Of a stretch of 32,403 nucleotides of DNA, positions 13,963 through 21,841 are shown piece by piece. The DNA is taken from the NCBI GenBank assembly GCA_964244955.1, contig CAXTKQ010000030.1, positions 1 through 32,403 of the forward strand. Reading direction: 5' to 3'. Below the pieces are notes generated by a model. The model did not search any database, was not told where the DNA came from, and worked only from the letters and a program-made list of their open reading frames with translations. Made by a program: the position numbers and the translations under genes. The stretch comes from Mucilaginibacter_A sp964244955. GTDB lineage: Bacteria > Bacteroidota > Bacteroidia > Sphingobacteriales > Sphingobacteriaceae. Numbering within the stretch: position 1 is the first letter of the stretch; each line of letters begins with the position of its first letter.

Positions 13963-16368
13963 TCAGTGCTTTATAATTATTTGTCTTTGTATTTCCTGCT
14001 TACCAATAAATACATGCAAAAAATAATTATCAGAAGCTAAATCCCGTGTATCTACAACTGCATCTTCACCTGACGAAGAACCTTGCTTTAAAACTTTACC
14101 TGTTTTGTTATAAATTTTATAGTTAAAAGGACGCTTGGCATTATTTGAGGTACTGGTACTATTTGTTGAAGAAGTTGTTGTGGCATCGGCAGATGAGGTA
14201 CTGGCAGATGAAGTAGTAATAGTCATGCTGTTGCCTGCCGGATTAGGGTAGGCTGAAAATCCGCCATATCCTCCACCTCCACAAATATCACTAACATAAA
14301 CGTTATAAGTACGCGTTATACCTAAACCACAACTATTGCCTGCACGGGCATAAATTTCGTAATTACCACCGCTGGGGAAACTAAAATCTTGAGTGTATGA
14401 ACCCGTTGAGTTGACAACTACAGGCGGCGCAGAAGAGTTTACTACTGAATAACCCCATTCAAAATAAGTAATATCACTAATATTTTGAGGCTCTACTGTC
14501 ATCCAGTTACCTCTCGAATTTGCGCAAAACTGTTGGGTATTGTCCATTTGCTGGACGTTGTAATAATCTAATGGGCCGCCTGTGTTTATCTGTTTTACTA
14601 TTGTAGAAGTACCGCAAGTATTTGGTATTGTTGCTGTAAGATTAATTGTACCGCTATTTGTTGATGTTAGTGTTGCAGTATTGTTACTTGTAGTTATATT
14701 TACACCATTAGTAGGACTTACGCTCCAAGTTACATTTGTACCAGAAGGTAAACCGGGGATAGAGTAAGTGTAAGTACCAGAAGAACAAATTTGATCCGAT
14801 CCAGAAATTGGTAATGACGAAATAGTTTGGCTTATTGCCGCACAAGCATTTAACCTTCCAAATCCGAATGTATTGTCAAATCCAGCAGCACCCATATCTG
14901 TAGCTGTTGTTTGTAATATACTCCGTACCTGTAGTTCAGTAAGATTAGGATTAACCGAAAGCATTAAAGCCGCCACTCCGGAAACTTGTGGGCAAGCAGC
15001 AGATGTTCCACCAAACCGAGTTGTGTAATTACCAGTTTCATATCCATTCGCGCCCATTCTATCTGTAGTAGTTACATCACCATTTAAATTAATGTCTCCT
15101 GATGGTGCAACTAAATCCATCGAAGGACCTCTATCACTGAAAGACCAGATATTACCTGACTTATCACATGCTCCAACAGTTATAACACCATTTACATTGC
15201 CTGGATATTCTACATCAGTATTAGGAATACTATTACCAGAAGAAAACACAACAGCACATCCTTTTGCAACTCCATTTACTGTTCTGCCCATTGTTCTTGC
15301 CCTTCCAATTGCAGCATCAATATCATTAGATTGGGCACCGCCACCCCAAGAGCAACTTAATACATCTGCCTGTCCTTGATTCCAAGCCCAATCAATAGCT
15401 TCACCTATTTGTTGATTTGTTGCAACTCCTGATTGATTGAATGTTGGATCTACTACATTTGGAAAAATATTGATTGGAACAATTCGAATATTTGGTGCAA
15501 TTCCTTTAATTCCAATATTATTATCTTGAGTAGCAGCTATAATTCCAGCACAAGCTACACCATGACCTTTTACTCCATTTTGTGGTGAACCGATACCACT
15601 TGAATTACCAGCTGTAAAACCACTCAATACCCTACCACTAAAATCTTCGTGATCTTCTACTCCTTCATCTATTACTGCAACACGTATTGTACTGCTTCCT
15701 TTGGTAATAGACCATGCTGGTTCTACATTTATATCTATTCCTGTGACTCCACCGTATTGTCCTGTATTGTGAAGATAATATTGGTTTCCGTACAAAGGAT
15801 CGGTATTAGCTTTGAAATTACTATAAAATTCCGGTTCACTCCAGTTCACCATTCCACTTTTTTCGTTTAGTGAATTTGATATTTGCAATAGTTCATTTGA
15901 AGAATTGACATTACAATCTAACACATATGTATTAAATCCTTTAGCCTTAAATAATTTTAATGTTTTGCTGTAAAGTGAAAGTACATCTTTGATAGAATAA
16001 TTATTCTTTACCTGTACAACTATCCGAGGCAATATAGAAAGAACAGACCCAGTAGAATTCTTAAACATAGGAGCATTGTATTTCAAATTTTTAGCTTGTG
16101 CATGTAAGAACTCTTTATTAGCTCTTTTTGTAGATTTAATCACGAATTCACTATCTGTTATTTGATATAGTAAAGTTTCATTAAGATTAATTGTAGAAGA
16201 AATTTTTGCTTTTGCAGATGTAGAAGCTTCTATAGTTTTAAAATAAAAAGTAGTGCTATCACTACTCAATTCTATTTTGTTTGACTTATACCAATAGTAA
16301 CTACTTTGAGAATAACTAACATTAAAGAATGCGAAGCAAAAGAATAAGAGGAGGGTAAAAATTTTCAT
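13963..16368 (-). CDS. Secreted subtilisin-like S8 serine protease with type IX sorting domain
   Basis: 801 residues. A signal peptide (MKIFTLLLFFCFAFFNVSYS|QS) is followed by an N-terminal region to about 190 and the S8 domain with the full triad: D234 (AVIDEG), H269 (KGHGVACAG) and S456 (FGGTSAACPQVSG), plus the oxyanion Asn379 (SSGNS). Then come Ig/PKD-like beta domains (about 515-700) and a C-terminal sorting domain starting AYPNPAGNS, which marks export by the type IX system. The sorting domain carries an unusual insert rich in Ser, Thr and Ala (about 718-741). The gene is A+T-rich compared with its surroundings. It is the last of three genes, 6 nt after a small lipoprotein gene. Substrate unknown. 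Confidence 0.93.
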   Translation of the reverse strand: MKIFTLLLFFCFAFFNVSYSQSSYYWYKSNKIELSSDSTTFYFKTIEASTSAKAKISSTINLNETLLYQITDSEFVIKSTKRANKEFLHAQAKNLKYNAPMFKNSTGSVLSILPRIVVQVKNNYSIKDVLSLYSKTLKLFKAKGFNTYVLDCNVNSSNELLQISNSLNEKSGMVNWSEPEFYSNFKANTDPLYGNQYYLHNTGQYGGVTGIDINVEPAWSITKGSSTIRVAVIDEGVEDHEDFSGRVLSGFTAGNSSGIGSPQNGVKGHGVACAGIIAATQDNNIGIKGIAPNIRIVPINIFPNVVDPTFNQSGVATNQQIGEAIDWAWNQGQADVLSCSWGGGAQSNDIDAAIGRARTMGRTVNGVAKGCAVVFSSGNSIPNTDVEYPGNVNGVITVGACDKSGNIWSFSDRGPSMDLVAPSGDINLNGDVTTTDRMGANGYETGNYTTRFGGTSAACPQVSGVAALMLSVNPNLTELQVRSILQTTATDMGAAGFDNTFGFGRLNACAAISQTISSLPISGSDQICSSGTYTYSIPGLPSGTNVTWSVSPTNGVNITTSNNTATLTSTNSGTINLTATIPNTCGTSTIVKQINTGGPLDYYNVQQMDNTQQFCANSRGNWMTVEPQNISDITYFEWGYSVVNSSAPPVVVNSTGSYTQDFSFPSGGNYEIYARAGNSCGLGITRTYNVYVSDICGGGGYGGFSAYPNPAGNSMTITTSSASTSSADATTTSSTNSTSTSNNAKRPFNYKIYNKTGKVLKQGSSSGEDAVVDTRDLASDNYFLHVFIGKQEIQRQIIIKH

Positions 16369-16374
16369 AAGCCA

Positions 16375-16743
16375 TTATTTATTTAAATTATTGCATAAAC
16401 TATCAGTATAATTATTAATTGCTATAGAGTATTTAGGAACAGTGCAATTGTCAGTATGAACAATATTTGAATCTATTTTAGAAATTGTAAAGTAAAAAGG
16501 TGTTCCATCCTTATATTTATCAGGTAATAAACCAACACCAACAGCATTATTATAAATCACCGTACTTGTGCCCCAAGTTGAGTTTTTGAACTTATCATCC
16601 AAAGGTTTAATAATTTGAATTACTGGCCAGCAACCTTCACCAACATATTTACCTTTATAACAAACTTTAGAAAGGTTGTCATTACTTTTGCTACATGAGC
16701 AGCAAAAGCCTAATAAGATGCTTATTACAAATAGTATTTTCAT
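16375..16743 (-). CDS. Small putative lipoprotein of unknown function
   Basis: 122 residues. The N-terminus MKILFVISILLGFCCSCSKS is a signal sequence with a plausible lipobox ending in CSC. The mature part has five more Cys (VCYKGKYVGEGCW, DNCTVPKY, SLCNN), suggesting disulfides, and the look of a small beta-rich domain. It is the middle gene of the operon (11 nt after the first gene, 6 nt before the protease). Family not recognised. Co-transcription with a secreted protease invites an inhibitor, chaperone or surface-partner role, which is inference only. Confidence 0.75.
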   Translation of the reverse strand: MKILFVISILLGFCCSCSKSNDNLSKVCYKGKYVGEGCWPVIQIIKPLDDKFKNSTWGTSTVIYNNAVGVGLLPDKYKDGTPFYFTISKIDSNIVHTDNCTVPKYSIAINNYTDSLCNNLNK

Positions 16744-16754
16744 AATTGATTAAT

Positions 16755-17168
16755 TTAAATGTTGATAACAATCTGTTTTTTAACTTTTGAAATTCCTGAA
16801 AGATCGATATTTGATAAGCAAACAGGATACACCTTTTCCTGATCCGTAGCATAGCGATAACTAAGAGTAGCTTTTATAACTAAATCTTGAGGTAGAAGAA
16901 AACCATTTACAATTTTATTAATTGATGGATCAACTTGTTTAGCAATAGGCAAAGGTAGATTGTATGTAACTACAGTATCTTTAGTATTACTATTTAATTG
17001 AAGCACATAACCCTTATTTAGAGTTCCAGTTGGATAATTCTTAGTACAGGGATCAATACCAATGATGCTAACTTCTTCTGCCTGATTAGTATTACTCTGT
17101 TTATCACAGCTATAATTCGATAGAACACCAAATAAAAAAACTAATGAAAGAACTTTTGTAATTTTCAT
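16755..17168 (-). CDS. Small putative lipoprotein of unknown function, first gene of the S8 operon
   Basis: 137 residues. MKITKVLSLVFLFGVLSNYS|CDKQSN gives a signal sequence and a lipobox-like cysteine at residue 21. The mature part contains two further Cys (DPCTKNYPTGT and YPVCLSNIDL) and hydrophobic-polar alternation typical of a beta fold, ending KKQIVINI. No family recognised. It opens the three-gene operon, with a promoter-like sequence 15-50 nt upstream. It is as A+T-rich as the rest of the operon. Confidence 0.75.
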   Translation of the reverse strand: MKITKVLSLVFLFGVLSNYSCDKQSNTNQAEEVSIIGIDPCTKNYPTGTLNKGYVLQLNSNTKDTVVTYNLPLPIAKQVDPSINKIVNGFLLPQDLVIKATLSYRYATDQEKVYPVCLSNIDLSGISKVKKQIVINI

Positions 17169-17188
17169 AAAGCAATAGGTTAGTGTTA

Positions 17189-17220
17189 TAAATTTAAGAG
17201 CTTAATAAGCAAAAAGCAAA
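17189..17220 (-). promoter_or_regulatory. Possible promoter of the S8 operon
   Basis: On the minus strand a TTTG (17217-17220) is followed after 20 nt by TAAATTTA (17189-17196), one base off the Bacteroidota -7 box TAnnTTTG. Start of transcription would fall about 15 nt before the first ATG. In such A+T-rich DNA this could be chance. Confidence 0.3.
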
Positions 17221-17237
17221 TTTTTTTATATAAATTT

Positions 17238-17294
17238 TTACTCTTTTTTTGTGTTTGAGTTATACCAAAAGCAACTATTTTTAGAATATTTAAC
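17238..17294 (-). pseudogene. Decayed 5' fragment of a second S8 protease gene
   Basis: On the minus strand 17294-17252 matches the S8 protease gene at 16320-16278 at 36 of 43 bases by my count, and in the same frame reads KVKYSKNSCFWYNSNTKKE then stop, against VSYSQSSYYWYKSNKIE in the intact protein (the signal-peptide cleavage region). Further upstream the match fades and contains stops. It appears to be what is left of a tandem S8 paralogue. The rest of the gene-free stretch 17169-17537 is very A+T-rich and holds the promoter-like site, one dispersed repeat copy and a terminator. Confidence 0.6.
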
Positions 17295-17422
17295 TTTATA
17301 AAAGTTTCATTTCTGCTTTTGTCAGTACGAGGTTTTTAAAATTTTCGCTACAACTGATTCTAATATTTTCAAAATATCTTAATTTACTTACAAGCAAATT
17401 TTATAACAAGCGTTTCAATACA

Positions 17423-17447
17423 TATTTTTGCCCGATAAAAGAAGCAT
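17423..17447 (-). repeat. ATGCTTCTTTTAYC dispersed repeat
   Basis: On the minus strand: ATGCTTCTTTTATC, GGG, CAAAAATA. It lies just past the terminator of the metalloprotease gene and marks the upstream border of the A+T-rich S8 operon. Confidence 0.88.
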
Positions 17448-17451
17448 CAAC

Positions 17452-17482
17452 AAAAAAGGCAGGCCAAAAAATGACCTGCCTT
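17452..17482 (-). terminator. Rho-independent terminator after the metalloprotease gene
   Basis: On the minus strand AAGGCAGGTCA, loop TTTTT, TGGCCTGCCTTTTTT: an 8-bp perfect stem (AAGGCAGG/CCTGCCTT) plus extra pairs and a T-run, about 55 nt after the stop of the metalloprotease gene. Confidence 0.88.
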
Positions 17483-17537
17483 GATAACCAAGTTTCCGTT
17501 TTAACTCAAACCTCAAACCCCACACCTGATACTTCAA

Positions 17538-20120
17538 TCATCCTTTCGGGTTCAACGCCAGTTCAATCCGGTCGCTTAAATCCTGCAAATGGTAATTGCT
17601 CAAACTATCGGAAGTGTTTGGCAAAGAAGTTTTAATAAGCGCGTTGATGCTGCGCAGTTGTGCTTTGGCAACCGACATGACGTCCGTATCTTCTTTTTCC
17701 GGATCGGGCGTTGGCGTTTCCCTTCTTCCGCCGCCAGCTTGTGCAAAAGGGTTTGCTGTTGGTGCAGTTGCCGGTTTAATCAGTTCGATCAGTTTGGCCA
17801 CGTACATTTTTTGCAGGTTTCGGCGGTAAACATCAATGGGCTGATTGGTTTTCAATTCCTTAAAAATTGAACTTTGCATATCGCCGAAAAAATCGGTGAT
17901 CTTGTAAGCACTGCTGCCATTTGCCGCTTCTGCCGAAATTAGTTTATACAAATTGTGGTTGGTAACGATACGGTTTAAAGTGCTGTTTTGCAATTTGTAA
18001 ACCACCTGCACCGGGCTTTGGCCAATGTCACTCAAAATCTTTCGGTCCAGCATCCAGGTTGGCGTGGTAAACAATTGTTGGTCTAAAAACAGCATCGCTT
18101 CTTTTTGGGTTGATGCCGGGACGTATTCGTAAACCACACCGGTTTGTTCTACCGTTTTCGGGTTTTCGTAAATGCCGCCGATATTTTTGCCCACATGTCC
18201 CATGTAGCGGCTAAACTGGCCGGTCAACTGGTTGTACATGTTTTCCAGGTTATCGTAGCCTTCGTTTTTCTGGCTCGTCCATTCCGGTAACTTAACAATA
18301 ATGCGTTGCAAGTTTTTGATGCCGTAAGTGCTGGCTTTCATCGCGTTGTCGCCCAAATCCTCGCTTTGCGAATGCGGGTCGTCCGGGTTGCTTTCTGTCC
18401 CGAAAAACAACCTTCTGTCTTTCAATCGTTCTATGGCTATTTTACTCAGTGCTGCGGTTTGTTCTTCTACAGTTTTGTATTGCGACATCACTTTGTAGCC
18501 CCATTCAATCGCCCATTTATCGTAATCGCCAATCCTTGGATAAATACCTTTCGGGCTGATATTATCCTCAGGTTGGGCAACGTAATTGAAACGTGCATAA
18601 TCCATGATGGAAGGTGTGTGTCCGTTGGCCTCTACAAAAGCTTTATTGCGTAGCATTTCTACCGGAACCGTGGAACTGGAGCCGAAGTTATGGCGCAAGC
18701 CCAGCGTATGGCCAACCTCGTGCGAAGACACAAAACGGATCAAATCGCCCATCAGTTCATCACTAAAAACCACTTTTCGTGCCCGCGGGTCAACCGCTGC
18801 GGTTTGGATCATGTACCAGGAATGCAGCAAATTCATCACATTGTGGTACCAATTAATATGGCTTTCGATGATCTCGCCGCTCCTTGGGTCGGCCGTGCTT
18901 GGGCCGCTTGCATTTTCTGTTTCCGAAGGTTTGTAAACGATGGCCGAATGGTTGGCATCATCAATGCTCCAGGTCGAATCTTCTTTTGCCGAGGGCGCCA
19001 TTTTGCCGATGATCGCGTTTTTAAAACCTGCTTTTTCAAACGCTTTTTGCCAGTCGTTAACACCAGCTATCAAATACGGGATCCATTTTTTTGGCGTAGT
19101 GGCATCAATATAATACACAATTGGTTTTACCGGTTCTACCAGTTCGCCGCGTTTGTATTTGGCCATGTCCTGCGGCTTCACTTCCAGCCGCCAGCGTTTA
19201 ATCAATTGAATGTCTTTGATCCCTTGCGGGTTGGCATCAAAATCAGTGTAGCCAACGGTAAAATAACCGATGCGCGGATCAAAGAAGCGCGGCTGCATGG
19301 GCTTTTTTGGTAAAATAACCAAAGAGGTATTCAGTTCAACAGTTGCCGAACCGTTGCCGGCATTGGCACCGGTACCGCCGCCGGGCGTTGGCGTGGTTGG
19401 CAAAGCGCCGCGGCCAAAACTTTGTGGCGCGGTAAGCGAATAGGTTTTTACCGTGTTGATCTCGACATTGTTCCTGAAACTTTTAACGTTGGAAATGTAG
19501 CTTCTGTCGGCCTGGATGCTGCCCAAACGAATACGCGATTTGGCCGCTGCCGAGCTAAAGTAAAATACCTCGCTGTCGCCGTTGATGTAATCGGTCATAT
19601 CAATTACGCTGCCTTTTTCGTCAGGAGAATAAGCCGCAATGTTAAAAGCAGCGGCAATGGCCTGGATGTTGGAACGCTGCACCGATTGATACATAGATTT
19701 GGTACTATCCGGACTGTAAGTGCTGTAAGAAATCTTCCGCATAAAAATACGGTTGCCCGGGCCTTTTTCAAAACTGATGACCGAACTGCCGATCTGATCG
19801 CCGGCATAACCGGAAGCGGCACGGACTTCGGCGCCGGCTTTTGAAATGCGGCTGACCACCAAAATTTCCCGGTTTAAAACACTGTCGCCAATTTCAAAGT
19901 AATATTTGTCTTCTACCTTGTGGGTTTTGAACAAGCCCCTGCGGGTAATGGCTTTTTCGGTGATCACTGTTTTGTAGGGTTTAGGCTGGGAACGGGTTAC
20001 GTTTCCGGCAAAACCGGTAGGAAAAGCGGTACGGCGGACAGAATCTGCCGGCCGTGATTGCGCCAGCAATGCGTTTACGCCAACGGAAAGCAAAAGTAAA
20101 AGTGTAAAAAGTTTCTTCAT
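17538..20120 (-). CDS. Secreted zinc-dependent metalloprotease, metzincin-like (DUF5117/DUF5118 type)
   Basis: 860 residues with signal peptide MKKLFTLLLLLSVGVNALLA|QS. The zinc site HEVGHTLGLRH (about residues 467-477) fits HExxHxxGxxH, followed by a Met-turn candidate SIMDYARF, so it is a metzincin. The long N-terminal part, the stretch IVYYIDATTPKKWIPYLIAG and the C-terminal part match the large Bacteroidota 'zinc-dependent metalloprotease' family annotated with DUF5118, DUF5117 and DUF4953. It is probably periplasmic or surface-exposed; no sorting domain is visible at the C-terminus (SDRIELALNPKG). Substrate unknown. It is a single gene with its own terminator. G+C content and codon use match the housekeeping genes, unlike the S8 operon next to it. 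Confidence 0.92.
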   Translation of the reverse strand: MKKLFTLLLLLSVGVNALLAQSRPADSVRRTAFPTGFAGNVTRSQPKPYKTVITEKAITRRGLFKTHKVEDKYYFEIGDSVLNREILVVSRISKAGAEVRAASGYAGDQIGSSVISFEKGPGNRIFMRKISYSTYSPDSTKSMYQSVQRSNIQAIAAAFNIAAYSPDEKGSVIDMTDYINGDSEVFYFSSAAAKSRIRLGSIQADRSYISNVKSFRNNVEINTVKTYSLTAPQSFGRGALPTTPTPGGGTGANAGNGSATVELNTSLVILPKKPMQPRFFDPRIGYFTVGYTDFDANPQGIKDIQLIKRWRLEVKPQDMAKYKRGELVEPVKPIVYYIDATTPKKWIPYLIAGVNDWQKAFEKAGFKNAIIGKMAPSAKEDSTWSIDDANHSAIVYKPSETENASGPSTADPRSGEIIESHINWYHNVMNLLHSWYMIQTAAVDPRARKVVFSDELMGDLIRFVSSHEVGHTLGLRHNFGSSSTVPVEMLRNKAFVEANGHTPSIMDYARFNYVAQPEDNISPKGIYPRIGDYDKWAIEWGYKVMSQYKTVEEQTAALSKIAIERLKDRRLFFGTESNPDDPHSQSEDLGDNAMKASTYGIKNLQRIIVKLPEWTSQKNEGYDNLENMYNQLTGQFSRYMGHVGKNIGGIYENPKTVEQTGVVYEYVPASTQKEAMLFLDQQLFTTPTWMLDRKILSDIGQSPVQVVYKLQNSTLNRIVTNHNLYKLISAEAANGSSAYKITDFFGDMQSSIFKELKTNQPIDVYRRNLQKMYVAKLIELIKPATAPTANPFAQAGGGRRETPTPDPEKEDTDVMSVAKAQLRSINALIKTSLPNTSDSLSNYHLQDLSDRIELALNPKG

Positions 20121-20121
20121 G

Positions 20122-20147
20122 GTGCTGTTTTTATGCTGCTAAATTTA
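20122..20147 (+). repeat. Weak variant of the dispersed repeat
   Basis: GTGCTGTTTTTATGCTGCTA followed by AATTTA begins 2 nt beyond the metalloprotease start codon. It keeps the CTGTTTTTA core and the TAAATTT tail of the variant form but differs elsewhere. Confidence 0.35.
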
Positions 20148-20246
20148 TAAAGTTTAAGTTGAGCGATTTGCTTTCAGCATAAAATACTGTATAACTTTAT
20201 AGTTACACAAAACCTGGTTTGCCAGGTATTTAAAACCGTTTTCCCG

Positions 20247-20271
20247 ATACTGTTTTTACCGGCATAAAATC
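20247..20271 (+). repeat. ATACTGTTTTTAYC variant of the dispersed repeat
   Basis: ATACTGTTTTTACC, GGC, ATAAAATC. This is the best copy of the sister form, with the same ACCGGCATAAAA tail as the main form. It is 155 nt upstream of the Gly/Tyr-rich protein gene, reading toward it. Confidence 0.65.
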
Positions 20272-20375
20272 ATTGGATTTTGAACAGGAAAATGTTTTTT
20301 CATCTTGGCAAAACCCATTCGGCTTGGTTTTATCCCTACAAAAAACAAAATGTAGAACAGAATAAACTTTTAAAT

Positions 20376-20395
20376 TTTAGGATAGTCTATCTAAA
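20376..20395. promoter_or_regulatory. Imperfect palindrome upstream of the Gly/Tyr-rich protein gene
   Basis: TTTAGGATAGTCTATCTAAA is an almost perfect 20-nt dyad (TTTAG-ATAG / CTAT-CTAAA), 31 nt before the GTG start at 20426, where an operator could sit. The gene-free stretch 20121-20425 also holds two variant repeats and a short dyad ACCTGG-TTTG-CCAGGT at 20212-20227; nothing else is visible. Confidence 0.35.
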
Positions 20396-20425
20396 CATAC
20401 AAGTTCAGATAAAACAAATTACAAA

Positions 20426-21373
20426 GTGAAAAAGATAAATTCAATCCGAAAAATTTCCCTGTACATGCTGTTCGCCTGCGCGATAATGCTGGCAGGTTTT
20501 TCTCCGGCCGAAGCCCAACGCGGTGGCCGTAGTTTTGGAGGCGGCGGCCGGAGTTTTGGTGGTGGCGCCAGGATCAGCGGTGGTTTCCACGGAAGTTTTG
20601 GCGGCGGCAACCGTATTGCTTCCATTCCGCGCTATGCACCGGGCAGAACTTTTGGCGGTTTCCGTGGCGGCGTGGCTATTCGCCCTAATTATGGTTACCG
20701 TAGTTATTATGGCCGCCCTTATTATGGCGGTTTTTATCGCCCTTATTATGGCTTTGGCTACGGCGCTTACTACCGCAGCTATTATCCAAGTATTGGTTTG
20801 CGCATCGGTGTTTTGCCTTTTGGCTTCTTTTCTTTTAACTACGGCGGCTATCCTTATTATTACAATAACGACGGTTTGTTTTATCGTGATTACAATGGTG
20901 GCGGTTATGAAGTTGTTGCCCCGCCGCTTGGTGCTTTAGTTCCGCGTTTGCCAAGAGGTACGAACGAAATTACTATTGACGGACAGCAGTATTTTGAAAA
21001 ACAAGGCGTGTATTACCAAAAAGTGGTTGACGAAAACGGTAAAAAAGCCTACCGCGTTGCCGGAAAAGATGGTGTTTTAAACACCGATGGCAATAATGCA
21101 GGTTCGCAAAACGATCAGCAACATTATTACAACAACGATAACGACACCGCCCAGCAACCAGATAACAACACCGCGCAGCAACAAAGCAGTTTGCCACGTG
21201 TTGGCGATGTTGTAAATTCTATCCCTGCCGATAGCCGCAAGGTTACCATCAATGGTGAAAAACTTTTTGTTTCCCCAGACGGGGTTTATTATCAGGAAGA
21301 CAACTCTGGCGACAGCCGCATTTTTAAAGTGGTTGGCGTGCCACCGGCAGAAAATGGAACTGATACAAAATAA
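20426..21373 (+). CDS. Secreted Gly/Tyr-rich protein with two DUF6515-like repeats
   Basis: 315 residues from a GTG start at 20426. The signal peptide ends near FSPAEAQ. Next come a Gly/Arg/Ser segment (GGRSFGGGGRSFGGG, about 32-50), a Tyr-rich stretch of YYG-type repeats (about 90-125), a hydrophobic-aromatic stretch, and two related modules: NEITIDGQQYFEKQGVYYQK (about 180-200) and RKVTINGEKLFVSPDGVYYQ (about 272-292), separated by an Asn/Gln/Asp-rich linker. These modules fit DUF6515, found in exported Bacteroidota proteins; function unknown. An envelope or surface-layer role is likely. It is followed by an inverted repeat that may act as terminator. Confidence 0.85.
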   Translation: MKKINSIRKISLYMLFACAIMLAGFSPAEAQRGGRSFGGGGRSFGGGARISGGFHGSFGGGNRIASIPRYAPGRTFGGFRGGVAIRPNYGYRSYYGRPYYGGFYRPYYGFGYGAYYRSYYPSIGLRIGVLPFGFFSFNYGGYPYYYNNDGLFYRDYNGGGYEVVAPPLGALVPRLPRGTNEITIDGQQYFEKQGVYYQKVVDENGKKAYRVAGKDGVLNTDGNNAGSQNDQQHYYNNDNDTAQQPDNNTAQQQSSLPRVGDVVNSIPADSRKVTINGEKLFVSPDGVYYQEDNSGDSRIFKVVGVPPAENGTDTK

Positions 21374-21385
21374 GCTATCAGCCGT

Positions 21386-21446
21386 CAGCTTTCAGCAGTC
21401 AGAAAAGCAGGTCGTAAACTTGCCGAAAACTGACTGCTGAAAGCTG
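21386..21446. repeat. Perfect inverted repeat of CAGCTTTCAGCAGTCAG
   Basis: The 17-nt arm at 21386-21402 is matched exactly by its reverse complement at 21430-21446 (CTGACTGCTGAAAGCTG), with a 27-nt spacer. Flanking words (AAGCTATCAGCC, GATAGTTAATAGCT) extend the dyad imperfectly. It lies between the convergent Gly/Tyr-rich and DUF2945 genes and could terminate both. The same words (GCTGAAAGCTGAAAGCT) recur at 27497-27540. Confidence 0.8.
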
Positions 21447-21463
21447 ATAGTTAATAGCTGTTC

Positions 21464-21679
21464 CTAATCCTTTTTCCCTTTTTTCAGTTCGCTTTCCGAT
21501 TTTAGCACTTCGTTGCCGTTTTCCTGTTTTACCAATGCGGCAGGTTCTTCTTTGCTGGCATTGCGTTTTACGGTGGTGCCTTTAATTTTCTTCTCTACCG
21601 GTTCGGTAAAAATTTCTTCTACCTTGCCTTCGCCTTCGCCTTTGCCGTAGTTCCAGTGTACTGTTTCTCCTTTTTTCAT
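21464..21679 (-). CDS. DUF2945 (hypervirulence-associated TUDOR-like) small protein
   Basis: 71 residues from the ATG at 21679: MKKGETVHWNYGKGEGEGKV. This is the usual start of the DUF2945/HVA1 TUDOR-like family (MKKGD.V.WN...G.G.G.V). The second half is strongly charged (KRNASKEEPAALVKQENGNE, then a Lys-rich end). A longer frame starting at 21751 would add 24 unrelated residues and run into a dispersed repeat, so I reject it. A small cytoplasmic protein with no settled function. Confidence 0.85.
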   Translation of the reverse strand: MKKGETVHWNYGKGEGEGKVEEIFTEPVEKKIKGTTVKRNASKEEPAALVKQENGNEVLKSESELKKGKKD

Positions 21680-21750
21680 GTTGATTTGGTTTGATTGTCT
21701 TGCTTTTATAAAGTCGGCAGCGTACAAAAAAGTTTGGAGAAATTTAAGCA

Positions 21751-21776
21751 ATGCTTCTTTTACCGCCTATTTTTTG
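21751..21776 (+). repeat. ATGCTTCTTTTAYC dispersed repeat
   Basis: ATGCTTCTTTTACC, GCC, TATTTTTTGG. It lies 72 nt upstream of the DUF2945 start (other strand) and 91 nt upstream of lepB, reading toward lepB. The 3' half comes within one base of the TAnnTTTG -7 box. Confidence 0.88.
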
Positions 21777-21841
21777 GGGTTGCTGTAACAAACCGAACAA
21801 GGCGCTATCTAAGCTGCATGATCAACCTAAACTTAAAAAAG

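Noticed and set aside
18690..19313. Long open frame (207 codons) on the plus strand opposite the metalloprotease gene
   Set aside because: It is antisense to a well-supported protease with a HExxHxxGxxH site, has no recognisable domain and reflects codon bias of the real gene.
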